This document shows positions 16,064-25,261 of a stretch of DNA of 64,000 bases, piece after piece. Below the pieces are notes generated by a model. It saw only the letters and a program-made list of their open reading frames with translations, was not told the DNA's origin and did not search any database. Positions within the stretch are counted from its first letter, which is position 1. The number at the start of each line of letters is the position of its first letter. The stretch is from Arachnia propionica. GTDB taxonomy: Bacteria > Actinomycetota > Actinomycetes > Propionibacteriales > Propionibacteriaceae. The stretch is from positions 33,073-97,072 of the forward strand of contig NZ_RQYT01000007.1 in assembly GCF_003932785.1 (NCBI RefSeq). Reading direction: 5' to 3'. Position numbers and translations under genes: made by a program.

Positions 16064-16094
16064 GGGATCCGATGCGCCGGTTGCCCGGCCGAGA

Positions 16095-16493
16095 TCACTT
16101 GATCTCGACGGAACCACCAGCGGCCTCGAGAGCGGCCTTGGCCTTCTCGGCGGCCTCCTTCTCGACCTGCTCGAGAACCGGCTTCGGGGCACCCTCGACG
16201 AGGTCCTTGGCCTCCTTCAGGCCGAGGTTGGTCAGGGCGCGCACCTCCTTGATGACGGCGATCTTCTTGTCGCCACCGGAGGTGAGGATGACGTCGACCT
16301 TGCCGGAGCCGGCATCGTCGGCACCGGCGTCGTCGCCACCGCCAGCGGCGGGAGCGGCAACCTGGGCGACGGCGACCGGAGCGGCGGCGGTGACCTCGAA
16401 GGTGTCCTCGAACAGCTTCACGAACTCGGACAGTTCGATGAGGGTCATCTCCTTGAAGGCGTCAAGGAGCTCTTCCTTGGTGAGCTTCGCCAT
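16095..16493 (-). CDS. rplL: 50S ribosomal protein L7/L12
   Basis: 132 residues starting [13 protein letters not shown]. It has the N-terminal dimerisation domain, an Ala/Gly-rich hinge (about residues 38-65) and the C-terminal factor-binding domain ([20 protein letters not shown] ... [10 protein letters not shown]). It forms the ribosomal stalk with L10 and recruits translation GTPases. The start at 16493 has AAAGGAA upstream; a longer reading by 10 codons is possible but unlike the family. It is the second gene of the rplJL pair. Confidence 0.99.
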   Translation of the reverse strand: MAKLTKEELLDAFKEMTLIELSEFVKLFEDTFEVTAAAPVAVAQVAAPAAGGGDDAGADDAGSGKVDVILTSGGDKKIAVIKEVRALTNLGLKEAKDLVEGAPKPVLEQVEKEAAEKAKAALEAAGGSVEIK

Positions 16494-16567
16494 GATGGGC
16501 GTTCCTTTCGGTAAGAATCGCAAGCGGTCACGCTGCGACGGATTGGTTGTTCCGCAGCAGGTGCTGC

Positions 16568-17182
16568 TCAGTTGGCCTCATCGGCCGGTGGGACGTCGCC
16601 GGTGGCGGCGTCTTCGTTCGTGGTCTCAGCGGCAGGCGCGGAGCCTGCCCCACCGATGATGCTCGGGTCCTCGGCAGCCTTGCTCTGCAGCGCGCCGAAG
16701 AGGCGGGCGCCCTGGGAGAGCGGGGCGGCCAGGGTGCCGGCGGCCTTGGCGAGGCTGCCCTTCATGGCACCAGCCATCTTGGACAGCAGGACCTCGCGGG
16801 ACTCGAGGTCGGCAAGCTTGAGAACCGCCTTGGCGTCGAGGAACTTGCCCTCGAGAACACCACCCTTGATGACCAGGAACGGATGTGCCTTCGCGAAGTC
16901 GCGCAGCCCCTTCGTCGCCTTGGCGATGTCGCCGGAGATGAAGGTGAAGGCGGTCGGACCGACGAGCGTCTCCTCGACGCCCTCGATGCCGGCTTCCTTG
17001 GCCGCGAGAGCGGCCAGGGTGTTCTTCGCAACGGCGTAGGTGGCGTCCTCACCGAGGGACCGACGCAGTTCCTGCAGGTCCTTGACGGTGAGACCGCGGT
17101 ACTCGGTCAGCACCACGGCAGCGGAGTTCGTGAAGGCCTCACTCAGTTCCGCGACCTTGGCTGCCTTCTCCGGCCTCGCCAT
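16568..17182 (-). CDS. rplJ: 50S ribosomal protein L10
   Basis: 204 residues starting [13 protein letters not shown]. The N-terminal rRNA-binding domain (with [18 protein letters not shown]) is followed by the C-terminal helix that carries L7/L12 dimers, and then an acidic Ala-rich tail typical of actinobacteria. The start at 17182 has GAAGGAG six bases upstream. L10, alone or with L7/L12, classically represses its own mRNA; a hairpin with a U-tract just upstream would suit such control. Confidence 0.99.
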   Translation of the reverse strand: MARPEKAAKVAELSEAFTNSAAVVLTEYRGLTVKDLQELRRSLGEDATYAVAKNTLAALAAKEAGIEGVEETLVGPTAFTFISGDIAKATKGLRDFAKAHPFLVIKGGVLEGKFLDAKAVLKLADLESREVLLSKMAGAMKGSLAKAAGTLAAPLSQGARLFGALQSKAAEDPSIIGGAGSAPAAETTNEDAATGDVPPADEAN

Positions 17183-17226
17183 TGGGTCTCCTTCCATTTC
17201 TGTTCACGCCGTCGACCCCAGAAACG

Positions 17227-17254
17227 AAAAGACCCCGTCGCCGGTGGCGCGGGG
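17227..17254 (-). promoter_or_regulatory. rplJ leader hairpin with U-tract (L10 leader-like attenuator)
   Basis: On the minus strand CCCCG-C-GCC-ACC-GGC-GA-CGGGG is followed at once by TCTTTTCG, the form of an intrinsic terminator, about 45 bp before the rplJ start. The 209-bp stretch 17183-17391 contains no gene. This is the expected place for an L10-binding leader. Confidence 0.55.
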
Positions 17255-17391
17255 CACGATGAGCAGGGCTCACAGTTGTCACACTCACCTGCGCGGGCAC
17301 CCCTTCACGAGGAATCAAGACTTCACGTCACCTGCGGTCTTCGGCGGCCCAAGCCTAGGCGAAGGACCACCCCGGGACCAAATCGCCCCCC

Positions 17392-18266
17392 TCACGATTC
17401 CAGCAGCGGGGCGAGCTCCCGACGCCGGTGCAGGGCCTCACCGAGCGGAAGGCCGAAGTAGAGCCACCACATGCTCAACGCGAGCGAGACGCCGCACACG
17501 AGGACACTCGCCGCCCCCTGCCACCAGCCGTGGAGCTCGTGCAGGGTGCGTACGGACACTGCGGTCCCCACGACGATCTCGCCGAGGGAGATGATGACCA
17601 GGAGGCCGTGCCGTTCCGCGATGTGGCGGGGATGGAAGAGCACCCTCCGCCGCCCTCGCCACACGAACAGCAGCGGCGCCGCGACCTCCAGCCAGATGAG
17701 GATCACCGCGATCCACAGCCGGTGACTGAACCTGTGGTCGACGAAGCACGTGGCCACCCAGAGCAGTTGCACGACGGCGGTCCACCAGGCCATGGCCCGG
17801 AACTGCCCGCCCCGGGTTGCCGCGCGCGGCCCGGAGCCACATGAGAACCATCGCCGTACGCATGACGACGTATCCGACGACCATGGTGACAGGGTCGAAG
17901 CGCCACCCATCGGCCATCCCACGGAAGAGATCGGGGATGTCCGTGGCCAGGACGAGGATGTCCACCATCTGGAAGCCGACGCACAGCCGGACCCCCCAGT
18001 CGTCGGTGTCGAAGGCCGAGGCGAACCAGCTGTAGTTCATCCACGCCCAGACCGTGGCGAACTGGACGATGCCGAAGGCCACCAGGCCGGGGAGGATCTG
18101 CCCCGATGCGATGGCGGGGCAAGTTCCACCCCGCCACCCCGAAGGCCGCGACGAGGGTGAGGTCGGAGAGCAGTTCCAGCGTCGTCGCGACGCGGTGGGG
18201 TTCGTCCGGGTCGCGCTCGACCATCGGACGCAGCCCACACAGCGTTCCCCCGGCTCCGTTCACCAT
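17392..18266 (-). pseudogene. Broken low-temperature-requirement A (LtrA)-like membrane protein gene
   Basis: Three frames together give one LtrA-like protein. The N-terminus (ERDPDEPHRVATTLELLSDL) lies in the frame starting near 18266. The middle (GLVAFGIVQFATVWAWMNYSWFASAFDTDDWG, up to VVMRTAMVLMWLRAARG) is in a second frame. The end (MAWWTAVVQLLWVATCF to ALSMWWLYFGLPLG) is in a third. The shifts fall near 18130 and 17815. The chain stops well short of the usual 370-400 residues, so the C-terminal helices are also missing. At least two frameshifts plus truncation make it non-functional unless the assembly is wrong here. Confidence 0.8.
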
Positions 18267-18354
18267 CCCATCCTGACAGATGAACCACCCCCCGTTTCAC
18301 GACTGGAGCACCATGCGCTAAGTTTGGGGACACCCTGTTCCAGAGAGGTAAGCC

Positions 18355-20097
18355 ATGCCTAAGGTTGACTCGTCCGTCCGCTCCGCCCTGTCCCCCACGG
18401 GCAAACGGGCCACCCGCGGCGTCGGACTGCTCCGGATCGGCTCCGCCGCCTTCACCGCAGCCTGCCTCGTCATGCTCGGTCGCCACTGGGGTGGTGGCGG
18501 GGAGACGCCACTCCCGCTCCCCTGGCTCATCGTGTGCATCGCGGGGGCCGGGCTCCTGGCCTTCGCGGAGATCCTCCTCGGCGGCCGGGCCGCCCGACGT
18601 GAGGAGCGACGGATCCGCGCGGACCTGCTCAGCGCGCACCTCCACAACCGGGTCAGGCCACTTCGAACCCCACCCGAGGCCGAGACGCCCCGGCCCCGCG
18701 CCGCCTTCCTGAGACCTTGGCGCGGCCGAGGCCACTCCGGCCAGCCCATCGCCACCCCGGCGACACCCGCCCAACTCGTCGCCCTCATGACGGACAACAC
18801 CGAACGCATGACGGAATACCGGCAGGTCTACCTCGGCTCGACCCTGGCCGCCCTCGCCATCCCCTTCCTCACCCTCATCTACGTCACCGTGGCCCTGGAC
18901 ACCGCCGTCGGCCTCGGCATCCTCACCGCGGTCCCGTTCGTCCCCCTGGCGATCGGCGGCTTCCTGCGACTCTTCCGCAAGGTGTCCGCGGCATCCCGCA
19001 AGGAACGGGGGAGGCTGGCCGTCCACTACCTCGACGCGCTGCGCAACCTCATCCCGATCCGCCTCTTCGGCGCCGGCCCACGCATCGAGGAGCGGCTGCG
19101 CACCCAGGGCGAGACCAACCGTCGCGCCATCATGCGGCTGCTCGCGGGGAACCAGGTGGTCATCATCGTGCTCGACGGGGTGTTCTCGCTGATCCTCATC
19201 TGCTGGTCGGTGCACCTCATCGGTGGTCGCCTCGCCAGCGGTGACCTGCTCGCCGGGGACGCCCTCGCCATCGCCCTCCTGCTGACCCTCCTCCTCGAAC
19301 CCCTGACCCAGGTTGCCGGGTTCTTCTACATCGGGATGGGCGGCATGGCGTCGCAACGCACCATCAACCGCCAGCTGTCCCTCACCCCCGCGGAACATCA
19401 CCCGAGCCTCACCACCCCGCGGCCGACCGAGGCGGCCATCAGCGTCCAGGGCGTCCACCACGACCACGGCCGTGGCCCTGTCCTGACGGGCCTCGACCTG
19501 GAGGTCGCGCCGGGCGCGAAGGTCGCCATCATGGGCCCCTCCGGCGTCGGCAAGTCGACGCTGCTGTCCCTGCTGTCCGGCACCCGACCCCTCCAGCAGG
19601 GCGCCATCGTCCTCGGCGGACACTCCATCGGCACCCTGCCCCCCGAGGAGACCGCGAAGCTCACGGCCACCGTCGCCCAGACGACCTGGCTCTTCAGCGG
19701 CACCGTCGCCGACAACCTCCGCCTCGCCCGCCCCGACGCCAGCGACGCCGAACTGTGGGAGGTGCTCCGTCGCGCCCACGTCGCCGACGAGGTGGCTCGG
19801 ATGCCACGAGGCCTCGACTCGGACGTCGGCGAACGCGGGCAGCTCATCTCCGGGGGTCAGGCCCAGCGCATCTCGCTGGCCCGCGCCCTCCTGTCCGGAC
19901 GACGCATCCTGCTCCTCGACGAACCGACGAGCCAGGTCGACGTCGCCTCGGAGGCCGAGATCATCCGAGCCCTCGACGAGATCGGCCCCGAGTGGACGGT
20001 CCTCGTCGTCACCCACCGCCCCTCCCTGCTCCGCATCGTCGACGAGGCCTACGAGCTGGTCGACGGCACGCTTCGCACCCTGGAGGTCGCCCGATGA
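18355..20097 (+). CDS. ABC exporter half-transporter, CydD-like
   Basis: 580 residues. Six-helix membrane domain followed by an ATPase domain: Walker A GPSGVGKST at 394-402, signature ISGGQAQR, Walker B ILLLDEPT, H-loop THRPS. The segment ASRKERGRLAVHYLDALRNL resembles CydD of the CydDC thiol exporter. The N-terminal region is unusually charged and proline-rich (about residues 75-125). The start has AGAGAGG upstream. Its stop overlaps the start of the next half-transporter by 4 nt, so the two very probably form a heterodimer. No cytochrome bd genes are nearby, so the cargo is uncertain. Confidence 0.85.
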   Translation: MPKVDSSVRSALSPTGKRATRGVGLLRIGSAAFTAACLVMLGRHWGGGGETPLPLPWLIVCIAGAGLLAFAEILLGGRAARREERRIRADLLSAHLHNRVRPLRTPPEAETPRPRAAFLRPWRGRGHSGQPIATPATPAQLVALMTDNTERMTEYRQVYLGSTLAALAIPFLTLIYVTVALDTAVGLGILTAVPFVPLAIGGFLRLFRKVSAASRKERGRLAVHYLDALRNLIPIRLFGAGPRIEERLRTQGETNRRAIMRLLAGNQVVIIVLDGVFSLILICWSVHLIGGRLASGDLLAGDALAIALLLTLLLEPLTQVAGFFYIGMGGMASQRTINRQLSLTPAEHHPSLTTPRPTEAAISVQGVHHDHGRGPVLTGLDLEVAPGAKVAIMGPSGVGKSTLLSLLSGTRPLQQGAIVLGGHSIGTLPPEETAKLTATVAQTTWLFSGTVADNLRLARPDASDAELWEVLRRAHVADEVARMPRGLDSDVGERGQLISGGQAQRISLARALLSGRRILLLDEPTSQVDVASEAEIIRALDEIGPEWTVLVVTHRPSLLRIVDEAYELVDGTLRTLEVAR

Positions 20098-21773
20098 GAA
20101 CCCCCGCGCTCCCCGAACTGATTCGCTGGCTGACCGGTATCACCCGCCCGGTCCACGCCCCCCTGGCCGTGTCCTCGGTGTTCCGCATCCTCAACCTCGG
20201 CCTCGACCTGGTCCTGTTCGGCCTGGCCGGCTGGGCAGTCGCGGCCTTCGCGACGGGGACTCCGGCCTGGGGCATCGTGGCGTGGATCGTCGTGGTGGCG
20301 TTGGCCAAGGCGGGCGCCTACTACGCCGAGCAGTTCACCGGTCACTACGTCGCGTTCAAGGCCCTGGAACTGCTGCGCGGACACGCCTTCGCGACGCTGT
20401 GGCCCAAGGCTCCCGCCGTGGTGCTGCGGAACCGCTCCGGCGACCTGCTCCCGACCCTCACCCGTGACGTCGACCGGATCGAGGTGGTCTACGCGCACAC
20501 CTTCGCCCCCGTCGTCTCCGCGTTCGTGGTTCCGCCGGCGGCGCTGGTGGTGACGGGTCTCGTGGCCGGTTGGGACCTCGTGGCGATCCCGGCCGCCTGT
20601 GTCGGGGTGGCGCTCCTCGTGGTCCCGTTCGTCGGGTTGCGGAGCTCCCTCCGTTCCACCGCGAAGGGGCTGGCCCTCCGCGGCGACCTGGCGGCCCACG
20701 CAACGGATTCCGTGTTCGGCAGCGACGCGGTGCTGTCCTTCGGCCTCGCGCCGCAGCGGCAGCGGGAGATGGACGAGCTGGGCGAGCGGATCGGCCGCGC
20801 CGCCGTGCCGCCCCTGGCCTTCAAGGGCATGCGGCGCGCCGCGAACCTCATGCTCACCCTGGTCACCGTCGCCTCGGTCATCGTCGTGGGCACCGGCGCG
20901 GGCCATGACCCGCTGCTGGTCGCCGCGCTGGCCGCTGCGGGGCTGCGCCTCTTCGAGGGGCCACGTGGCGTGGAGGACGCGGTGGGTTACCTCGACCACT
21001 CGTTCAGTGCCGCCCGTCGACTGTGGCAGCTGTGCCACGCGCCCCAGGTCGTCCGCGACGGCGACCGCGACCTCGACGTCGACCACGCGCCCACGATCGA
21101 GTGGCGTGACGTCCATTACGCCTACCCCGAGAGCAACCCGGACAACCCCGCCCTGAACGGGGTGAGCATCACCGCGGCGGCGGGGCGGCGGACGGTGTTC
21201 GTCGGCCGGTCGGGCTCGGGCAAGTCGACGGCGGTGCAACTGCTGCTGCGCTACGACGACCCGACCGCCGGTGAGATCCTCATCGACGGGGTCCCGGTCA
21301 CCGAGTACACCCTCGACTCACTGCGTCGCGCGGTGGTGCTGGTGTCCCAGCGCGCCCAGGTGATCGACTCGACCATCGCGGACAACCTGCGTCTCGGCGC
21401 CCCCGATGCGTCGGAGGAGCAGCTGTGGCAGGCCCTCGAGACCGCAGAACTCGCGACGGAGGTGATGGCGATGCCGCAGGGACTCGCCACCCGCACCGGG
21501 CGCGACGGCTCCGAGCTGTCCGGCGGTCAGCTGCAGCGGCTGGGCCTGGCCAGGGCCCTCCTCGTCGATCCGAGGGTCCTGGTCCTCGACGAGTTCACCG
21601 CCAACCTCGACGCGGCGCTGGAATCCCGCATCCGGGAGAATCTGGAGCGGGACCACCCGGGCCTGACGGTCATCGAGGTGACGCATCGGCTGGAACATCT
21701 CGGCACCGCCGACCAGGTGCTGGAGTTCGACCGGGGCCGGCTCGTCACGTCCCGAGCAGAGCAAGTGGGATGA
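20094..21773 (+). CDS. ABC exporter half-transporter, CydC-like partner
   Basis: 559 residues from the ATG that overlaps the previous stop (ATGA). Membrane domain with about six helices (FGLAGWAVAAFA onward), then an ATPase domain: Walker A GRSGSGKST at 371-379, Q-loop VLVSQRAQV, signature LSGGQLQR, Walker B VLVLDEFTANLD, H-loop VTHRLEHL. The catalytic Glu is kept. The pairing with the CydD-like gene, the overlap and the sizes indicate a heterodimeric exporter in the cytoplasmic membrane. A multidrug or peptide exporter is an alternative. Confidence 0.85.
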   Translation: MRTPALPELIRWLTGITRPVHAPLAVSSVFRILNLGLDLVLFGLAGWAVAAFATGTPAWGIVAWIVVVALAKAGAYYAEQFTGHYVAFKALELLRGHAFATLWPKAPAVVLRNRSGDLLPTLTRDVDRIEVVYAHTFAPVVSAFVVPPAALVVTGLVAGWDLVAIPAACVGVALLVVPFVGLRSSLRSTAKGLALRGDLAAHATDSVFGSDAVLSFGLAPQRQREMDELGERIGRAAVPPLAFKGMRRAANLMLTLVTVASVIVVGTGAGHDPLLVAALAAAGLRLFEGPRGVEDAVGYLDHSFSAARRLWQLCHAPQVVRDGDRDLDVDHAPTIEWRDVHYAYPESNPDNPALNGVSITAAAGRRTVFVGRSGSGKSTAVQLLLRYDDPTAGEILIDGVPVTEYTLDSLRRAVVLVSQRAQVIDSTIADNLRLGAPDASEEQLWQALETAELATEVMAMPQGLATRTGRDGSELSGGQLQRLGLARALLVDPRVLVLDEFTANLDAALESRIRENLERDHPGLTVIEVTHRLEHLGTADQVLEFDRGRLVTSRAEQVG

Positions 21774-21802
21774 CGCCTTTCTGACGCATCGAAACCACCC
21801 TT

Positions 21803-21842
21803 ACTGTACATCTGCACTGTCCTGGACTGTACATCTGCACTG
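21803..21842. repeat. Two tandem copies of a 23-bp repeat
   Basis: ACTGTACATCTGCACTG occurs exactly at 21803-21819 and 21826-21842, a period of 23 bp. It fills most of the gap between the CydC-like gene and the end of the DMP19-like gene. The period is the same as in the array at 28546-28637, and the reverse strand (GCAGATGTACAGT) shows partial likeness to the unit at 31576-31663. Confidence 0.8.
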
Positions 21843-21845
21843 GGG

Positions 21846-22643
21846 TCACGGGGTGGCGAAGCGCAGGACCTCCATGCCCTCATCGTCGACCAGGGCCGTC
21901 CGGTCCCCCAGCACGACGGCCCGGTACCGTCGACCGTCCTCGGCCAGGAAGCTCACCGACCGTCGCGGCTCCCCCTCGAAGGGGAACTGCGGATCGCGTT
22001 CCTGGATGCCGGAGAGTTCCAATCCCGCGGCGGCGCAGGCCGCCTGCACCACGGCGACGTACCGTCTCGTCACGCGGTGGGGGCGGGTTGGCAGGGCCCC
22101 GGCCTCGGCGCGGAGCTCCGCCAGCTCGGCCTCGGGCACGATGGCGAGGTCCGGATGCCCCGCCAGGAAGGCCTCGATGAGGTCGAGGACATCGAACAGG
22201 TCACCCTCCAGCTCGGACGACCACAGCCCCCTCAGGTCCCGATCCAGGGCGCCGGGGAGCACCTCCCACTCCAGCAGCAGGTCCCTCTCCTCCGGATCCG
22301 CGTCGATCCGGGCCACGACCTCCCGGAACACCGCTTGGTGTTCCACTGCCCCGACCCGGCCCAGGGTCCGCTCCACCGCTGCCACCGCGTCGGGGTCCCA
22401 CCCGGAGTTCCAGATGTGGCCCAGCAGCCCTCCCCTCATGGACAAACCGATGAAGGCGTCCAACTCGCAGGCCCCCACGGCGTCCGGATGGAGAGCGGCG
22501 GAGTCGATGACGCCACCGTCGCGACAGCTCAGGAACTCACGCACCGCGAGGGTGTTCGCAGAGTTGAGCGCCCAGTCATTGCCGGATTCGCGCTCCTTCG
22601 CCACCGTCTCCGCCGCGAGCCAGATGCGCTCCCCGATCCTCAT
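21846..22643 (-). CDS. DMP19/DUF4375-like protein A
   Basis: 265 residues from the ATG at 22643, which has AAGGAGATCAGGC in front; the longer open frame runs into the divergent gene and is rejected. The stretch ELDAFIGLSMRGGLLGHIWNSGWDPDAV resembles the family core (usually NGGxxQxFxNSG), and the paralogue at 24310-25131 shows it more clearly. DMP19 of Neisseria is a DNA-mimic protein, but whether these actinobacterial relatives do the same is unknown. The C-terminal half (about 170-265) is an extra domain also found in the paralogue. It is soluble with no signal peptide. Confidence 0.6.
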   Translation of the reverse strand: MRIGERIWLAAETVAKERESGNDWALNSANTLAVREFLSCRDGGVIDSAALHPDAVGACELDAFIGLSMRGGLLGHIWNSGWDPDAVAAVERTLGRVGAVEHQAVFREVVARIDADPEERDLLLEWEVLPGALDRDLRGLWSSELEGDLFDVLDLIEAFLAGHPDLAIVPEAELAELRAEAGALPTRPHRVTRRYVAVVQAACAAAGLELSGIQERDPQFPFEGEPRRSVSFLAEDGRRYRAVVLGDRTALVDDEGMEVLRFATP

Positions 22644-22674
22644 GCCTGATCTCCTTCCTCGGCACAATGGTGCC

Positions 22675-23490
22675 GTGCGATCCCCCGTCAGCCACCACCG
22701 CATCAAGGGCGGCCGATTCATCGTCGCCGCCTCCCCGAAGCTCCTCGACGGCGAACTGACACGGACCTCGATCCTGCGGTCACGCTCCTGGCAGGTACCG
22801 AGTTGTCTGGTCGGGGCGCTGCTGACGCTGTGCTTCACACTCATGGCAGCGTGGACGACCCCGACCTCCCTGAACCTCACCTGCGCACGCCGGGCGGCTC
22901 ACGAACCGGTCAACTGCGTGTTCACCACGACAAGCCTTTCCCAACGAGACGAGATTTCCCTCGAGGATGTCCGCAGCATCAGGAAGTCCAGGATCGGTTC
23001 CGGCCGCGGGTCCTACAACAGCTGCTCCCTCTCGACCTGGCCGAGGAGCCTCAACGGGCACACATGGGCGTGCCGCGCCATGGATCCCACTCCCTTCGCG
23101 CAGCTGATCGACGACCCTCTCCTCGTCGACGACGTGACCCATTCGGACAACTACCAGCTCGATTGGTGGGCTGTGGCGGCGTTCGCCATCACCACCCTGG
23201 TTTGTGCGTGGCTGGGCATTGGACGACGGGAGGACCTGAGATGGGAGATCGACCCGCCGCGAGGGCTTGTCAAGGTCACCCACGGCAGCCTGCTTGGCGT
23301 CGACACCGAGACGGTGCGGACCCCCGGCGTGCCCCAGCTGGAGCGCCGGGAGAAGGGCAACCTGATTCACGTCGCCGTCGCGGGCACCCAGCGACGCATG
23401 GCCCACGGCCTCGTCCGGACGACGGACGCCAGTCCTCACACCCTCGAGGCGTACCGCAGGTTCACGGACTCGCTCGTCAGTGGGCAGTGA
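22675..23490 (+). CDS. Two-helix membrane protein A of a tandem paralogous pair
   Basis: 271 residues from a GTG start chosen by alignment with its neighbour (MRSPVSHHRIKGG against MTATPSYHRIKGG). Layout: short cytoplasmic head, helix at about 41-60, external loop of about 100 residues with several Cys (C70, C81, C117, C133), second helix at about 164-183, then a cytoplasmic tail containing REDLRWEIDPPRGLVKV. The family is not recognised. It is divergent from the DMP19-like gene A and followed by its paralogue. Codons for residues 8-35 are almost identical at DNA level to the neighbour, while the rest is strongly diverged. Confidence 0.7.
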   Translation: MRSPVSHHRIKGGRFIVAASPKLLDGELTRTSILRSRSWQVPSCLVGALLTLCFTLMAAWTTPTSLNLTCARRAAHEPVNCVFTTTSLSQRDEISLEDVRSIRKSRIGSGRGSYNSCSLSTWPRSLNGHTWACRAMDPTPFAQLIDDPLLVDDVTHSDNYQLDWWAVAAFAITTLVCAWLGIGRREDLRWEIDPPRGLVKVTHGSLLGVDTETVRTPGVPQLERREKGNLIHVAVAGTQRRMAHGLVRTTDASPHTLEAYRRFTDSLVSGQ

Positions 23491-23529
23491 CCTCCTCGCG
23501 GCGACCTCCTGGCAGGTCACAATGTTCCC

Positions 23530-24330
23530 ATGACCGCCACCCCGTCCTACCACCGCATCAAGGGCGGCCGTTTCATCGTCGCCGCCTCCCCGAAGCTCCT
23601 CGACGGCGAACTGAAACAGACCTCGATCCTGCGGTCGGTGTCCGCCATCACCTCGGTATACCTCGTCGGGGGGCTGGTGGCGCTCATGCTGGCGGTGGGC
23701 GTGCTCTGGCTGGACCCCGCCATGCACCTGTCGTGCGCCCGCGCGGCCGCGAATGAACCGATCAACTGCGTCCTCACCACGACCGGCCTGTCCGGACACC
23801 GACAGAGCCTGATCGAGGACGTGAGGAGCGCGAGCCGAACCCCGGAGAAAGGACATGAGTCCCCTGGCGACTGGTGCCATCTCTCCACCGGACCTGACCT
23901 GGCGCAGGCGTACCGCTGGGACGACTGCGTCATGGATGTCGCCATCCTCAACCTCATGATCGCGGATCCCGACTCCCTCGAGACGGTCACCCACGAGCAA
24001 CGCTTCCGCAGCAGCTGGCTCTTCGCGGCTGGCTGCCTCATCATCGCCGCCGGGTGCGCATGGCTGGCACTTCGACACCGAGAGGACCTCCGTTGGGAGA
24101 TCGACCCCACACAGGGCCGCGTCAAGGTGTTCCGAGGGGGCCTGGGCGGAGTGGACAGCACCATCGTCGCGGCCACCAACCTGTCCGCACTCCAGCTCCA
24201 CACGCGTGGGGACGACTGGGTGCTCGCCATCCCCGGCCTGCCCCTCGCCCTCCCCATGGCCAAGGTCGATGGGCAGCAGATCATCGAGGCATACGACCGA
24301 TTCCGGACCTCACTCCTCGGGGACGGCTGA
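23530..24330 (+). CDS. Two-helix membrane protein B of a tandem paralogous pair
   Basis: 266 residues, same layout as the preceding gene: head HRIKGGRFIVAASPKLLDGE, helix at about 39-60, external loop beginning LSCARAAANEPINCVLTTTG, second helix (LFAAGCLIIAAGCAWLAL), then tail REDLRWEIDPTQGRVKV. Shared cysteines suggest disulfides in the loop outside the membrane. No known domain is recognised. The 3' end overlaps the convergent DMP19-like gene B by 21 bp. Confidence 0.75.
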   Translation: MTATPSYHRIKGGRFIVAASPKLLDGELKQTSILRSVSAITSVYLVGGLVALMLAVGVLWLDPAMHLSCARAAANEPINCVLTTTGLSGHRQSLIEDVRSASRTPEKGHESPGDWCHLSTGPDLAQAYRWDDCVMDVAILNLMIADPDSLETVTHEQRFRSSWLFAAGCLIIAAGCAWLALRHREDLRWEIDPTQGRVKVFRGGLGGVDSTIVAATNLSALQLHTRGDDWVLAIPGLPLALPMAKVDGQQIIEAYDRFRTSLLGDG

Positions 24331-25131
24331 GACGTCGACACTGCCGATCTCGTTGTCGTCGGTGTCGTACACGACGGCCCGGTCCCCGAGGTCGATCATC
24401 CAGTGGTGTCCGTCATCGGTGAGGAAGTGCCAGCCGATCACCTGCTGGCCGTCGTAGGTGGCCGTCGGATCCCCTGCAGTGATGGTCTCCAGCTCCCAGC
24501 CCCGGTCCGCACAGATCGCGTCGATGACGCGGGCGAAGCGCGGCTTGTTGGCCTCGGCCTGTTCGGCACGCTCCGCCAGCCGCTGCTCCAGGTCCGGGAT
24601 GGTGGCGATGATGCCGTCGAGCCGCTCCTCGAGGTCGCGTCGACGCACCACCTCGAGGTTCGGCAGCCCCCTGAGGAAGGCCGAGTTGAGGGTCTCCAGC
24701 TTCTCCTCCTCGTTCAGCTCGAAGAACTCGTCGGTGAGTGCGTCGAAGGCCGTGACCCGGTCGTCGCCGAACACGCCGTCGTCCCAGATCGCGGCCCGCT
24801 CCTCGTCGGAAAGGGAGTCCATGACCTGCTGGACCCGGGCGAACAGCTCCGCGTGCCGGGTGGCGCCCATCAACTCCAGCCCCTTTGCCACGTGCCCGAT
24901 GACGAACGGGTCCCAGCCGCTGTTGTGGACGAACTGGTCGATGCCGCCGTTGCTGACCTGGACCTCGTAGAAGTCGACGTGGTAGGAGCCGAGCGCCTCG
25001 TCGCAGAGCTCGTCCCCATTGGCCCCCTCGTCGAAGAGGTAGTTCACCACGGTGACGTTCGACATGATGATGTCGTAGGCGCGGTCGCTCCGGTGCGACT
25101 TGCGGGAGACGATGACGTGATCGAGCAGCAT
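24310..25131 (-). CDS. DMP19/DUF4375-like protein B
   Basis: 273 residues from the ATG at 25131 (AAAGGAAACCC upstream). The motif YEVQVSNGGIDQFVHNSGWD is the clear DMP19/DUF4375 signature, preceded by a helical segment and followed by the family's LMGATRHAELFARV. The protein is markedly acidic, as expected of a DNA mimic, but that role is inference. A second domain (about 175-273) ends in WHFLTDDGHHWMIDLGDRAVVYD and matches the tail of paralogue A (RYRAVVLGDRTALVDDEGM). It converges on membrane protein B with a 21-bp overlap. Confidence 0.7.
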   Translation of the reverse strand: MLLDHVIVSRKSHRSDRAYDIIMSNVTVVNYLFDEGANGDELCDEALGSYHVDFYEVQVSNGGIDQFVHNSGWDPFVIGHVAKGLELMGATRHAELFARVQQVMDSLSDEERAAIWDDGVFGDDRVTAFDALTDEFFELNEEEKLETLNSAFLRGLPNLEVVRRRDLEERLDGIIATIPDLEQRLAERAEQAEANKPRFARVIDAICADRGWELETITAGDPTATYDGQQVIGWHFLTDDGHHWMIDLGDRAVVYDTDDNEIGSVDVSAVPEE

Positions 25132-25261
25132 GGGTTTCCTTTCGTCGAGATCATGCTTCCACCTCTTCTGGACCCTGACAAGGGGGGTCACTGCGTTCCA
25201 GAACGCCCTCCGACGCCTCGTCGCCCGATAGGCTGGCAGGAGCCGGCCGGGAAGGGGGACG

